Under the pieces are notes generated by a model. It was not told where the DNA came from. It searched no databases and saw nothing but the letters and a program-made list of their open reading frames with translations. Shown piece after piece: positions 16,463 through 25,002 of a DNA stretch of 64,000 nucleotides. Each line of letters begins with the position of its first letter. Position 1 is the first letter of the stretch. Source of the stretch: Streptomyces bluensis (lineage in GTDB: Bacteria; Actinomycetota; Actinomycetes; Streptomycetales; Streptomycetaceae). Both the position numbers and the translations under genes were made by a program. The stretch spans positions 372,001 to 436,000 of the forward strand of contig NZ_BMVM01000001.1 of NCBI RefSeq assembly GCF_014650715.1, in the 5' to 3' direction.

Positions 16463-17155
16463 TTACGCGCCTGCCGATGCTGTCGTACGGCACTCCGGGT
16501 GGCCCCACCCCTGGTCGTTCTTCGCGATGGGCTCGCCCGCCGCGTACGGGCGGCCGCACGCGCAGCGGCCGGAGAACTTCGCCTTGATCGTGCGGGAACT
16601 CGTACGCGACGAGGTGGCCCGGCGCACGGTCTTCCTGGGCTTCGCCGAGGCGGTGCCGCCGGCCGGTGCGGGGGGTGGCTCCGGGGAGCCCAGCTCGCTT
16701 CCGGCGGGCTCCTGGACGGTGGCCGCCTGGCTCGCGGCGCGGTCGGCGAAGTCGTTGAGACGGTCGCCGTCGACCTGGTGGGCGGGAACGTAGCGGAAGT
16801 CGACCGAGCGCCCTTCGAGCAGCTTGTCGATGCGCACGACGAGTTCCTGGTTGGCGACGGGCTTGCCGGCGGCGGTCCGCCAGCCGTTGCGCTTCCAGCC
16901 GGGCAGCCATGTCGTGACCGCCTTCATCGCGTACTGCGAGTCCATGCGGACCTCAAGCGGTACGTCCGGGTCGACGGCCGTGAGCAGCCGCTCCAGGGCG
17001 GTGAGTTCGGCGATGTTGTTCGTGGCCCTGCCCAGCGGGCCGGCCTCCCAGCGGGTGGGGGTCTCCTCGGCATCGGCGACGACCCAGGCCCATCCGGCCG
17101 GTCCGGGGTTCCCCTTCGACGCCCCGTCACAGGCGGCCACTACACGTTCCAGCAT
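16463..17155 (-). CDS. rnhA: Ribonuclease HI with C-terminal Cys/His (zinc-ribbon-like) tail
   Basis: This 230-residue enzyme cuts RNA in RNA:DNA hybrids. From ATG 17155 the catalytic residues are all present: Asp10 (ACDGASKGNPGP), Glu50 (NNIAELTALE), Asp72 (VRMDSQYA), His126 and Asp135 (HQVDGDRLND). After the catalytic core comes a Ser/Pro/Ala-rich linker (about 148-190) and a tail with Cys198, Cys200, His219 and Cys222 in the pattern expected of a small zinc-binding module. The linker and tail are unusual for type 1 RNase H. An ATG at 17167 is an alternative start. From memory, S. coelicolor also has an RNase HI close to its clpP3/clpP4 genes. Confidence 0.88.
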   Translation of the reverse strand: MLERVVAACDGASKGNPGPAGWAWVVADAEETPTRWEAGPLGRATNNIAELTALERLLTAVDPDVPLEVRMDSQYAMKAVTTWLPGWKRNGWRTAAGKPVANQELVVRIDKLLEGRSVDFRYVPAHQVDGDRLNDFADRAASQAATVQEPAGSELGSPEPPPAPAGGTASAKPRKTVRRATSSRTSSRTIKAKFSGRCACGRPYAAGEPIAKNDQGWGHPECRTTASAGA

Positions 17156-17229
17156 GAGTCCGATCATGCCACGAACGGGGGCCCGGCCCACCCACGGCCC
17201 GGAGTCCGCCGCCGGTGCCACCGGAGGAT

Positions 17230-18027
17230 TCAGGTCACGTCACTCGTCCCCGGCATCTTGCCCTCGGTGGTGCTCGGGTCGATGACGGAGAACGACGCGC
17301 CCTGCGGGTCGCTGAGGGCCGCGAAACGGCCGAACGGTGTGGTCAGCGGGCCGAAGCGGAGAACGCCGCCCCGCTCGATCGCGCTCTTGACCGTCGCGTC
17401 GCAGTCCCGGACGGCGAAGTAGATGTTGACGTACGGCGGCACCTGGGGCGGGAAGTCCTCCGTCATCCTCATACGGCCCATGACCGTGTTCCCGCCGACG
17501 TCGAAGATGCGGAAGTCGGCCTCGGGATCCTCTAGCTGCTTCGCGCTGTAGCCGAAGACGGCCGGGAAGAAGGCGTCGGACTTCTCGGGCTCGCGGGTGA
17601 AGATCTCGCACCAGGCGTAGGCGCCGGGCACGCCCGTCACCTCGAAGCCCTTGTGGGTGCCGGCCTGCCAGGCGCCGAAGACGACACCGCTCGGGTCACG
17701 GGCCAGCAGCATCGAGCCGAAGTCACCGACCTGCATCGGCTCCATCAGTACCTCGCCGCCGTTCTCGCGAACCCTGGCCGCGGTGGCCTGGACGTCCGTG
17801 GAGGCGAGGTACACGCACCAGGCGGACTGCCCCTCCGCACCGGGCATCGGCGGGACGACGGCGGCGACCGACTTGCCGTCGACGTACGCCTGCGTGTAGT
17901 TGCCGTACTCCGGCGACGCCTCGCCGAAGGTCCAGCCGAGTACGTCGCCGTAGAAGCTCTTGGCGCCCTCGACGTCGCTGAACATCGCGTCGGCCCAGCA
18001 GGGCGTTCCCTCTTGAGTTGCTGCCAT
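17230..18027 (-). CDS. Two-domain VOC family protein (glyoxalase/dioxygenase fold)
   Basis: This 265-residue protein contains two tandem VOC modules. The first (about 8-120) begins [25 protein letters not shown]; the second (about 135-255) begins [19 protein letters not shown] and ends with a [18 protein letters not shown] strand. Such proteins are common in Streptomyces (CFP30B-like) and usually of unknown substrate; some are hydroxylases. The ATG at 18027 gives the typical N-terminus. It is divergent from the alcohol dehydrogenase. Confidence 0.85.
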   Translation of the reverse strand: MAATQEGTPCWADAMFSDVEGAKSFYGDVLGWTFGEASPEYGNYTQAYVDGKSVAAVVPPMPGAEGQSAWCVYLASTDVQATAARVRENGGEVLMEPMQVGDFGSMLLARDPSGVVFGAWQAGTHKGFEVTGVPGAYAWCEIFTREPEKSDAFFPAVFGYSAKQLEDPEADFRIFDVGGNTVMGRMRMTEDFPPQVPPYVNIYFAVRDCDATVKSAIERGGVLRFGPLTTPFGRFAALSDPQGASFSVIDPSTTEGKMPGTSDVT

Positions 18028-18163
18028 GGCTGCGGCTCTCTTCGGTTCGACGGATGGTTTCCCTCGTCTCACGCTAGTCAGCGTCGGGCCGGGCCGCGCG
18101 CCGAAGGACGGAGCGCGGCAGACTGGTGGCACGGGCTCCGGTCGTCGTCGACGGGAGGACGGG

Positions 18164-19183
18164 ATGATGCACGCGTGGGAGGTGGCCCGGCCAGGGCTGA
18201 TCGAGGGCGGGCCGCTGCGGTTCGTCGAGAGGCCGGTGCCGGTGCCGCGACCCGACGAACTGCTCGTGCACGTCCGCGCGAGCGGGGTGTGCCGCACGGA
18301 CCTGCACATCAGCGAGGGCGATCTGCCCGTGCGCCGAGCGGGGGTGACGCCGGGGCACGAGGTGGTGGGCGTGGTGGCGGCCATCGGCGACGACGTCCGC
18401 GAATTCGCGCTGGGCGACCGCGCGGGGGTGGCCTGGCTGCGGCGCACCGACGGCACGTGCGCGTACTGCCTGCGCGGTTCCGAGAACCTGTGCCCGGCCT
18501 CCGAGTACACCGGGTGGGACGCCGACGGCGGTTACGCCGAGTACACGACGGTTCCGGCCGCGTTCGCGTACCGGCTGCCCGGGGACGTCGACGACGTGAC
18601 GCTGGCGCCGCTGCTGTGCGCGGGCATCATCGGCTACCGGGCGCTGCGGCGGGCCGCGCTGCCGCCGGGCGGGCGGCTCGGGCTGTACGGGTTCGGCGGG
18701 AGCGCGCATCTGTGCGCGCAGCTGGCGCTGGCGCAGGGGGCGACCGTGCATGTGCTGACGCGGGGTGCGGCCGCCCGGATGCTCGCTCTGGAGCTGGGGT
18801 GCGCGTCCGCGGGCGACGCGTACGACGTGCCGCCCGAGCCGCTGGACAGCGCGATCCTGTTCGCCCCGGTGGGCGACCTCGTGCCGGTGGCGCTGCGCGC
18901 GCTGGACAGGGGCGGAGTGCTGTCGGTCGCCGGGATCCACCTCAGCGACACGCCTCCGCTGCGCTACGAGCGCGAGCTGTTCTACGAGAAGGAGCTGCGC
19001 AGCGTCACGTCCAACACCCGTGACGACGGGCGGCAGTTCCTGGCGCTGGCGGCGCGGTACGGCGTACGGGCGACGACGCACACCTACCCGCTGTCCGAGG
19101 CGCAGCGGGCGCTGCGGGATCTCAAGGAGGGCCACTTCGACGGGGCGGCCGTGCTGGTCAACGATCTTCCGGCGCGGCTCTGA
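18164..19183 (+). CDS. Zinc-type alcohol dehydrogenase
   Basis: This 339-residue MDR-family enzyme oxidises alcohols or reduces aldehydes with NAD(P). Catalytic zinc ligands lie in [12 protein letters not shown] and TPGHEVVG, and the cofactor loop is [17 protein letters not shown]. The structural-zinc lobe reads [15 protein letters not shown], so three of the usual four cysteines are present and the first is Asp. GGAGG lies 6 nt before the ATG at 18164; an upstream in-frame ATG overlaps the VOC promoter region and is rejected. It converges on the SpoIIE sensor with a 25-bp gap. Confidence 0.88.
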   Translation: MMHAWEVARPGLIEGGPLRFVERPVPVPRPDELLVHVRASGVCRTDLHISEGDLPVRRAGVTPGHEVVGVVAAIGDDVREFALGDRAGVAWLRRTDGTCAYCLRGSENLCPASEYTGWDADGGYAEYTTVPAAFAYRLPGDVDDVTLAPLLCAGIIGYRALRRAALPPGGRLGLYGFGGSAHLCAQLALAQGATVHVLTRGAAARMLALELGCASAGDAYDVPPEPLDSAILFAPVGDLVPVALRALDRGGVLSVAGIHLSDTPPLRYERELFYEKELRSVTSNTRDDGRQFLALAARYGVRATTHTYPLSEAQRALRDLKEGHFDGAAVLVNDLPARL

Positions 19184-19208
19184 CCGGCGGTACGGCCTCG
19201 GCGCCCGC

Positions 19209-22019
19209 TCACGGCAGTGGCTGCTCCGCCCAGATGATCTTTCCGTCAGGGGTGTAGCGGGTGCCCCAGCGGCCGGTGAGCTGGGCGGTCAGGAAGAGGC
19301 CGCGGCCGCCCTCGTCCTCGGTGCGGGCACGGCGGAGGCGGGGCGAGGTGCTGCTGCCGTCGGAGACCTCACAGATGAGGGTGCGGTCGCGGAGGAGGCG
19401 GAGCTGGACGGGGCCGGTGGCGTGGCGGATGGCGTTGGTGACCAGTTCGCTGGCGACGAGTTCGGTCGTGCAGGAGAGGTCGTCGAGGTGCCAGGCGGTC
19501 AGTTGGCCGGTGACCGCCGCGCGTGCGCGGGAGACGATCGCGGGGTCGCTGGGGAAGTCCCACTGGGCGACGCGGTCCGGGCCCAGGGCGTGGGTGCGTG
19601 CGACGAGCAGGGCCACGTCGTCGCTGGGGCGGGCCGGGAGCAGGGCGTCGAGGACCGCCTCGCAGGTGTCCTCGGGTGCCCGGTCGGAGCGGGCCAGGAC
19701 GGTGCGGAGTTTGTCCAGTCCGGAGTCGATGTCCCGGTGCCGGTCCTCGATCAGGCCGTCGGTGTAGAGGACGATCTGGCTGCCCTCGGCCAGTTCCATG
19801 TCGACGGTTTCGAAGGGCATTCCGCCCAGGCCGAGGGGCGGGCCGGACGGCAGGTCGACGAAGTCCACCGTTCCGTCGGGGCCGACGATCGCGGGGAGCG
19901 GGTGCCCTGCCCGCGTGAGCGAGCACTGCCGGGACACCGGGTCGTAGACCGCGTACAGGCAGGTGGCGCCGACGATGCCGGAGTCGAGGTGGGCGTTCTC
20001 CACCGCCCAGCCCTCGCCCCGGTCCAGCCGACCGACCAGGTCGTCGAGGTGGGTGAGGAGGTCGTCGGGCGGCAGGTCCAGGGAGCAGAAGTTGTGCACG
20101 GCCGTGCGCAGGCGGCCCATGGTGGCGGCGGCGTGCAGTCCGTGGCCGACGACGTCACCGACCACCAGCGCCACCCGTGCGCCGGACAGCGGGATGACGT
20201 CGAACCAGTCGCCGCCCACCCCGGCCTGCGCGGGCAGATACCGGTAGGCGACCTCGACGGCGCTCTGCTCGGGCCGCCCACGGGGCAGCATGCTGCGTTG
20301 CAGGGCGAGCGCTGTGTTGTGCTCGCGGGTGTAGCGGCGGGCGTTGTCGATGCTGATCGCGGCCCGGCCGACCAGTTCCTGGGCCAGGGACAGGTCGTCG
20401 TCCTCGAAGGGTTCGGGCTTCTCGGAGCGGTAGAAGCTCACCAGGCCGAGGGTCGTGCCGCGTGCCCGCAGCGGCACCGTGATCAGGGAGTGGATACCGG
20501 CCGCCAGCACCCGTTCGAGGCGTGCCGGGTCCTGGGCGAGCCAGCCGCCGGCCTCGGACAGTACGGGTTCGAGCACCGACTGCCCGGTCTCCCAGCTGCG
20601 GGCCTGCGGCGTGGAGGCGACGTACCGGAACAGGTCGCCGACCTCGTACAGATGGGAATTCGGGTGGAGGGAGCCCAGCGCGACCCTGCGGAGCATGGCG
20701 CCGGCGCCGAGTGGCCCGGGCTCGTCGCCGTGCAGCACGGAGTCGGGCAGGTCGACGGCGGCGACGTCGGCGAACCGCGGGACGGTCACCTCCGTCAGTT
20801 CCTCGGCGGTACGGGGCACGTCCAGGGTGGTGCCGATGCGGACGCTGGCGTCGTGGAGCAGTTCCAGGCGCCTGCGGGCCAGCACGGCCAGCCGGCCGAC
20901 CCCGGGCTCCCCCAGGAGCAGCAGCCATTCCTCGGCGCCGGGGTCGCCGCGGTCGTCTTCCGGCAGGACCACGGTGGGCGGGGGTGGTGGGGCGACCGCT
21001 CGGACGGCGGCTGCGGGTGGTGGTGCGGATGGCGTGGTCCGCCCGGCCGCGGTCGGGGTGGTGAGCTCGACGTGGCGCAGGCGCGGGCCGCCTTGGACGC
21101 GGGCCTCGACGACCGCCCCCGTCTCACCCGCCGCGCCCATGATCGGGCGCCGTGACAGGGTCGCCACCCTGCCGCCGGAGAGGGTCACTTCGTCGAGAGT
21201 GCGGTGCGGCGAGGCGATGAGTTCCTCGGCCTTCTCGCGCAGTACCGCCAGGTCGAGCTTGCCGAGACCGTCGCCGTCGTGGCCGTTCCCCAGCTCCCCG
21301 GGCAGGGGAACGGGCTGCCTCGGCCGGGCACCGGCTCCACCGTTTCTCCAGGAGGCCGTCCGGTAGGCGGCGAGCAGCGCCCGCTCCCGTTCCGTCGCCT
21401 GTTCCAGCAGCCGGGACTCGATGGCGTGGGCGGCCTCACGCACCAGCCGCACCATGGCGGGGTCGCCGTCGTCGCGCAGGCAGGTGAGGTCGACGATCGC
21501 CTCGATCCGCCCGCTGAGCGGGTTGCGCACGGGGGCTCCGGCGCACGCGAACCGCGCCAGGCAGTCGGCGAAGTGCTCGCGGCCGACGACATAGACGGGC
21601 TGCCGCTCGGCCAGCGCGGTCCCGACGCCGTTGTTGCCGGCGGCGTCCTCGGACGCGCGGAAGCCGGGGGCGAAGTTCGCCTCGTCGAGGCGGGCGCGCA
21701 GCTCACGGTCACCACCGTGCCGCCGTACCATGCGGGCCTGCCCGTCACAGAGCACGACCGTCATGCTCACGTCCGCGAACGATGCGGTGAGTTGTCCCAG
21801 TACCGGGTCGGCCGCGCGGAGGAACGGGGCCTCCACGTCGAGGTCCGGCGAGTAGGGGATCAGCAGGTGGTGCGGTTCGAGTCCCGCGGCACGGCATCGC
21901 TTCCAGGAGTCGAGTACCGAGTCCCGGACGTCCGAGTCGACCCGCGCCCCGGCCAGAAAACGCTCATGGGCATCGGCGAGCCCGCCGATGTCGTCCCAGG
22001 GGACCGACAACGGGATCAC
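19209..22019 (-). CDS. GAF-GAF-SpoIIE phosphatase-HATPase multidomain sensor
   Basis: This is a 936-residue signalling protein. Residues ~1-210 resemble the AcoR-type N-terminal sensor (VLDSWKRCRAAGL, RASEDAAGNNGVGTALAERQPVYVVGREHF). Residues ~370-590 are a second GAF domain; a Pro/Ala-rich linker lies between. Residues ~595-800 are the PP2C/SpoIIE phosphatase (GVGGDWFDVIPLSG, VGDVVGHGLHAAA, LYTDGLIEDRH, SDDVALL). The C-terminal ~130 residues are an RsbW-like ATPase (ASELVTNAIRHATG, EGGRGLFLTAQL). One chain thus combines kinase-like and phosphatase modules for anti-sigma antagonist control. The trigger is unknown; it lacks membrane segments. Confidence 0.92.
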   Translation of the reverse strand: MIPLSVPWDDIGGLADAHERFLAGARVDSDVRDSVLDSWKRCRAAGLEPHHLLIPYSPDLDVEAPFLRAADPVLGQLTASFADVSMTVVLCDGQARMVRRHGGDRELRARLDEANFAPGFRASEDAAGNNGVGTALAERQPVYVVGREHFADCLARFACAGAPVRNPLSGRIEAIVDLTCLRDDGDPAMVRLVREAAHAIESRLLEQATERERALLAAYRTASWRNGGAGARPRQPVPLPGELGNGHDGDGLGKLDLAVLREKAEELIASPHRTLDEVTLSGGRVATLSRRPIMGAAGETGAVVEARVQGGPRLRHVELTTPTAAGRTTPSAPPPAAAVRAVAPPPPPTVVLPEDDRGDPGAEEWLLLLGEPGVGRLAVLARRRLELLHDASVRIGTTLDVPRTAEELTEVTVPRFADVAAVDLPDSVLHGDEPGPLGAGAMLRRVALGSLHPNSHLYEVGDLFRYVASTPQARSWETGQSVLEPVLSEAGGWLAQDPARLERVLAAGIHSLITVPLRARGTTLGLVSFYRSEKPEPFEDDDLSLAQELVGRAAISIDNARRYTREHNTALALQRSMLPRGRPEQSAVEVAYRYLPAQAGVGGDWFDVIPLSGARVALVVGDVVGHGLHAAATMGRLRTAVHNFCSLDLPPDDLLTHLDDLVGRLDRGEGWAVENAHLDSGIVGATCLYAVYDPVSRQCSLTRAGHPLPAIVGPDGTVDFVDLPSGPPLGLGGMPFETVDMELAEGSQIVLYTDGLIEDRHRDIDSGLDKLRTVLARSDRAPEDTCEAVLDALLPARPSDDVALLVARTHALGPDRVAQWDFPSDPAIVSRARAAVTGQLTAWHLDDLSCTTELVASELVTNAIRHATGPVQLRLLRDRTLICEVSDGSSTSPRLRRARTEDEGGRGLFLTAQLTGRWGTRYTPDGKIIWAEQPLP

Positions 22020-22214
22020 TTCCCTCGCCCGGAGGCACCCCGTCGCGCACCGCCGCTCGGCGCGCCTGGCGGGGTAATCCTCCCAGCCATTTCACCGTAG
22101 TCCTCGAATGCTGTAACTCGCAAACATCGCCCCGGACGACCGGACGACCTCCGGCTGCCGTGAGCCCCGGCCGGCGCGGCGTGTCAACGCCCTCTACCGG
22201 AATCAGGCCGAGGC

Positions 22215-22237
22215 CTCCGGCGACCTCGTCGCCGGAG
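22215..22237 (-). terminator. Strong hairpin terminator of the TetR/CocE/ABC operon
   Basis: Perfect 10-bp arms (22215-22224, 22228-22237) flank a CTC loop, about 50 bp after the TetR stop. The rest of 22020-22285 shows nothing else beyond presumed upstream sequence of the SpoIIE sensor. Confidence 0.8.
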
Positions 22238-22285
22238 TGGGCAGCAGCCGCGTCAGGGCCGCACCGCACCGCACGTCCACGACGA

Positions 22286-22978
22286 CTACCCGCCGTGGAC
22301 ATCACTCGGACGATCGGGGAGCACCTCCGCCAGCCGGAGTTCCGTCTCGATGAAGCGCTTGAGGTGCCGGCGGGCGTCCTCCGTGGTGAGCGGCGGCGCC
22401 TGGCGCAGGCGCTGGAGGGCCAGGCCGTCAGCGAGCGCGGCGAAGCGGGCGGCGAATCCGTCGAGGTCGTCGCAGATGAACTCACCGTCGTCGACTCCCC
22501 GCCCGGCGAGCGACCGGATCTGGCCGTGCCAGGCCTCGTACCGCTGGGCCTGGCCGCGGGCGAAGCCCTGGTCCGGGTCCTGGTCGCCCGCGTTCCAGTA
22601 GTCGAACCACATGCGCCAGTGCCGGTCGGTGTCCTCGGTGAACAGCGCGTCGACCAGCAGCCGTAGTGCCTCGGCCGAGCCGGAGGCCCGCTCCGCGGCC
22701 TCGCTGAGCGCGGCGTAGTACCGCTCGATGTGCAGCACCATCGCCTCCGACAGGACCTCCTGGACGCTGCCGAAGTGGTAGGTGACCGTACCCACCGACA
22801 CACCGGCCGCGGCGGCGACGTCCCGTACCCCCACCGAGGCGTAGCCGCGCTCGGCGATCAGCGGTACGGCCGCCTCGGCGATGAGGCGGCGGCGCACCTC
22901 GGTGGGCTGGCGGGTGCGGGCGGCGGCGGCGACGGCACGGCGCGGGGTCCGCGCGGCGGGGGACTCCGAGGCCGTCAT
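22286..22978 (-). CDS. TetR family transcriptional regulator
   Basis: This 230-residue regulator has an N-terminal helix-turn-helix at about 48-70 (VGVRDVAAAAGVSVGTVTYHFGS). A ligand/dimerisation domain follows, with the TetR_C-like segment WFDYWNAGDQDPDQGFARGQ. Its ATG overlaps the TGA of the CocE-like gene (ATGA), making it the last gene of the importer operon and a likely autoregulator. The operator candidate lies upstream of the first operon gene at about 30172-30212. The effector may be the imported substrate or its hydrolysis product. Confidence 0.9.
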   Translation of the reverse strand: MTASESPAARTPRRAVAAAARTRQPTEVRRRLIAEAAVPLIAERGYASVGVRDVAAAAGVSVGTVTYHFGSVQEVLSEAMVLHIERYYAALSEAAERASGSAEALRLLVDALFTEDTDRHWRMWFDYWNAGDQDPDQGFARGQAQRYEAWHGQIRSLAGRGVDDGEFICDDLDGFAARFAALADGLALQRLRQAPPLTTEDARRHLKRFIETELRLAEVLPDRPSDVHGG

Positions 22979-25002
22979 CCGGATGTCCTCGGGGTGGTGC
23001 GGTGCCACTGGCGCTTGACCACTGTCTCTCCGTTCGACCGTGCTTCGATGCGGCTGTCCATGATGAAGTCCGTGCGCGTCGCCCGGAGTTCCGTCCGGGT
23101 AACGATCTCGGCGTCCCACGCGTCCCCACCCTCGTCCTCGCGGCGCAGCCGGATCGTCCACGTGGAGACGGCCGAGGCGGAGAGCGGGTCGTCGGAGCGG
23201 ATCGTGTACGTCTCCAGCGCGCTCTCCTCGTAGCGCAGCCCGTCCGGGTAGGTGCGCGATCCCCCGTAGTGGGGGTCGACCTCCAGCCGCCACTCCCCCT
23301 TGGCCACATCGTGTGTCACGAGCCGCTCGGGCCGCGGGTCGGCGGGCCGGTCGTACGTCACCGGCAGGGGCACCGCCTGCTCGGGCTCCTCGAAGTGGAT
23401 CGCCTGCTCGTCGAGGCTCTCCCGTACGGGCAGGAGTACGGCGCTGTCGGCGGGGACCACGCTCAGCGCGCCGCGTTCGCCGTGCGGCCATACCCAGGGC
23501 CAGTACGCGTCGGACACCGCGACCCGGATGCGGTGGCCCGGCGGGAAGGCGTACCCGATGCCGCTCAGCTCGAACTCGACCGTCTCGTACGTGCCCGGGG
23601 TCCACTCCACGGCCCGGTCGCGGCCGTGCCGCGAGAGCAGGTTGAGGACGCCCCGGGTGACGAGGGTGGAGGTGCCGTCGGGTGCGACGTCGCAGAGACG
23701 GGCGATGACGTGGGCGCGCGGGGTGGTGCTGTCGAGGCGGAGCCTCAGGCGCGGGCGGCCGAGGATCTCCACCCGGTCCGTGAGGGGCGCGGTGTCGAAG
23801 CAGACCGACCGGCCGTCCTCCTCGCGCTGGTCGGGCGGCAGGTCGCTCGCGTTGCCGAAGGGGAAGAAACGGCCGGCGTCGAGGCCGGTGTGCTGAGGGG
23901 ACCTTACGAGAACAGGGGTGCCGGGGGTGGTGTCCGGGCCGAGGGCGCGTTCGTCCCAGGTGACCGTCGGGGAGGGCCAGTGGCGCTCGGCCACCCAGCG
24001 GCCGGGCAGGGCCTCGTACGTCGTGGCGGGTGGGACCGGGTCGGTGAGCCAGGCGCGCAGCAGGGGCTCGTCCATGATGCCGGTGTCCTGGTCCTTCAGG
24101 TGCTGGTCCCACCAGCGGAGGGTCTCCTGGAGGAAGCCGATCGCGGGGCCGGGCGGCAGGCCGCGGTCCGGGTACTGGTGGGACCACGGGCCGATCAGGC
24201 CGCGTACGCGGTCGCCCGGCAGGTGTTCCACCAGCCGGAGCACGGTGTCGCGGTACGGGTCGTTCCAGCCGCCCACCGCGAGGACGGCCGCGTCGATGGC
24301 GCCGTAGTCCTCGCAGACGCTGCCGTGCCGCCAGTAGGCGTCGCGCTGCTGGTGGTCCAGCCAGGTGTGCAGGAACGGTTCGAGGGCGTCGAGGCGCTGC
24401 CGCCACATCGGCAGCCAGCGGCCGGCGCCGACGTTCGCCGGGTCCGGTGGGCGGGAGGCGAAGGCCAGCATGGTGCCGGCCCAGGCGAGCATGTCGATGC
24501 CGAGGACGGCGCCTCCGGTGTAGTGGACGTCGTTGTCGTAGCGGTCGTCGGTGGAGCAGACCGTGACGACCGCCTTCAGGGGTTCGGGGGCGAGGGCGGC
24601 GATCTGGAGGGAGTTGAAGCCGCCCCAGGAGATGCCGAACATGCCGACCTTGCCGGTGCACCAGGGTTGTGCGGCAAGCCAGTTGACGACGTCGACGCCG
24701 TCCGCGAGTTCCTGCGCGTCGTACTCGTCGCCGGGGGTTCCCTCGCTGTCGCCGTGGCCGCGGATGTCGACGCGCACGGAGGCGTAGCCGTGTCCGGCGT
24801 ACCAGGGGTGGCGCTGGGCGTCGCGGGGCGCGGTCCAGTCGCTCTTGCGGTACGGCAGGTATTCGAGGAGCGCGGGCACGGGGTCGGTTTCGGCGTCGGC
24901 GGGCCGCCAGACGCGGGCGTGCAGCCGGGTGGCGCCGTCACGGGTGGGGATCCAGATGTCCTCGCGGACGACGGGCCGGTCGAACCGCTCGCGGTACTTC
25001 AC
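22975..25002 (-). CDS. CocE/NonD-type alpha/beta hydrolase (X-Pro dipeptidyl-peptidase S15 family)
   Basis: This 675-residue protein has an S15/CocE hydrolase domain, with nucleophile Ser125 in GISWGGFN, a candidate acid Asp in VGGWNDPYRD and His in GPWSHQYP. A C-terminal jelly-roll domain of the PepX_C type follows (GRPRLRLRLDSTTPRAHVIARLCDV). Members cleave X-Pro peptides, acyl esters or amides. There is no signal peptide, so it acts in the cytoplasm on what the importer brings in. The GTG start (25002) overlaps the stop of the ABC ATPase gene and follows GGAAGGA; its own stop overlaps the TetR start. Confidence 0.9.
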   Translation of the reverse strand: MKYRERFDRPVVREDIWIPTRDGATRLHARVWRPADAETDPVPALLEYLPYRKSDWTAPRDAQRHPWYAGHGYASVRVDIRGHGDSEGTPGDEYDAQELADGVDVVNWLAAQPWCTGKVGMFGISWGGFNSLQIAALAPEPLKAVVTVCSTDDRYDNDVHYTGGAVLGIDMLAWAGTMLAFASRPPDPANVGAGRWLPMWRQRLDALEPFLHTWLDHQQRDAYWRHGSVCEDYGAIDAAVLAVGGWNDPYRDTVLRLVEHLPGDRVRGLIGPWSHQYPDRGLPPGPAIGFLQETLRWWDQHLKDQDTGIMDEPLLRAWLTDPVPPATTYEALPGRWVAERHWPSPTVTWDERALGPDTTPGTPVLVRSPQHTGLDAGRFFPFGNASDLPPDQREEDGRSVCFDTAPLTDRVEILGRPRLRLRLDSTTPRAHVIARLCDVAPDGTSTLVTRGVLNLLSRHGRDRAVEWTPGTYETVEFELSGIGYAFPPGHRIRVAVSDAYWPWVWPHGERGALSVVPADSAVLLPVRESLDEQAIHFEEPEQAVPLPVTYDRPADPRPERLVTHDVAKGEWRLEVDPHYGGSRTYPDGLRYEESALETYTIRSDDPLSASAVSTWTIRLRREDEGGDAWDAEIVTRTELRATRTDFIMDSRIEARSNGETVVKRQWHRTTPRTSG

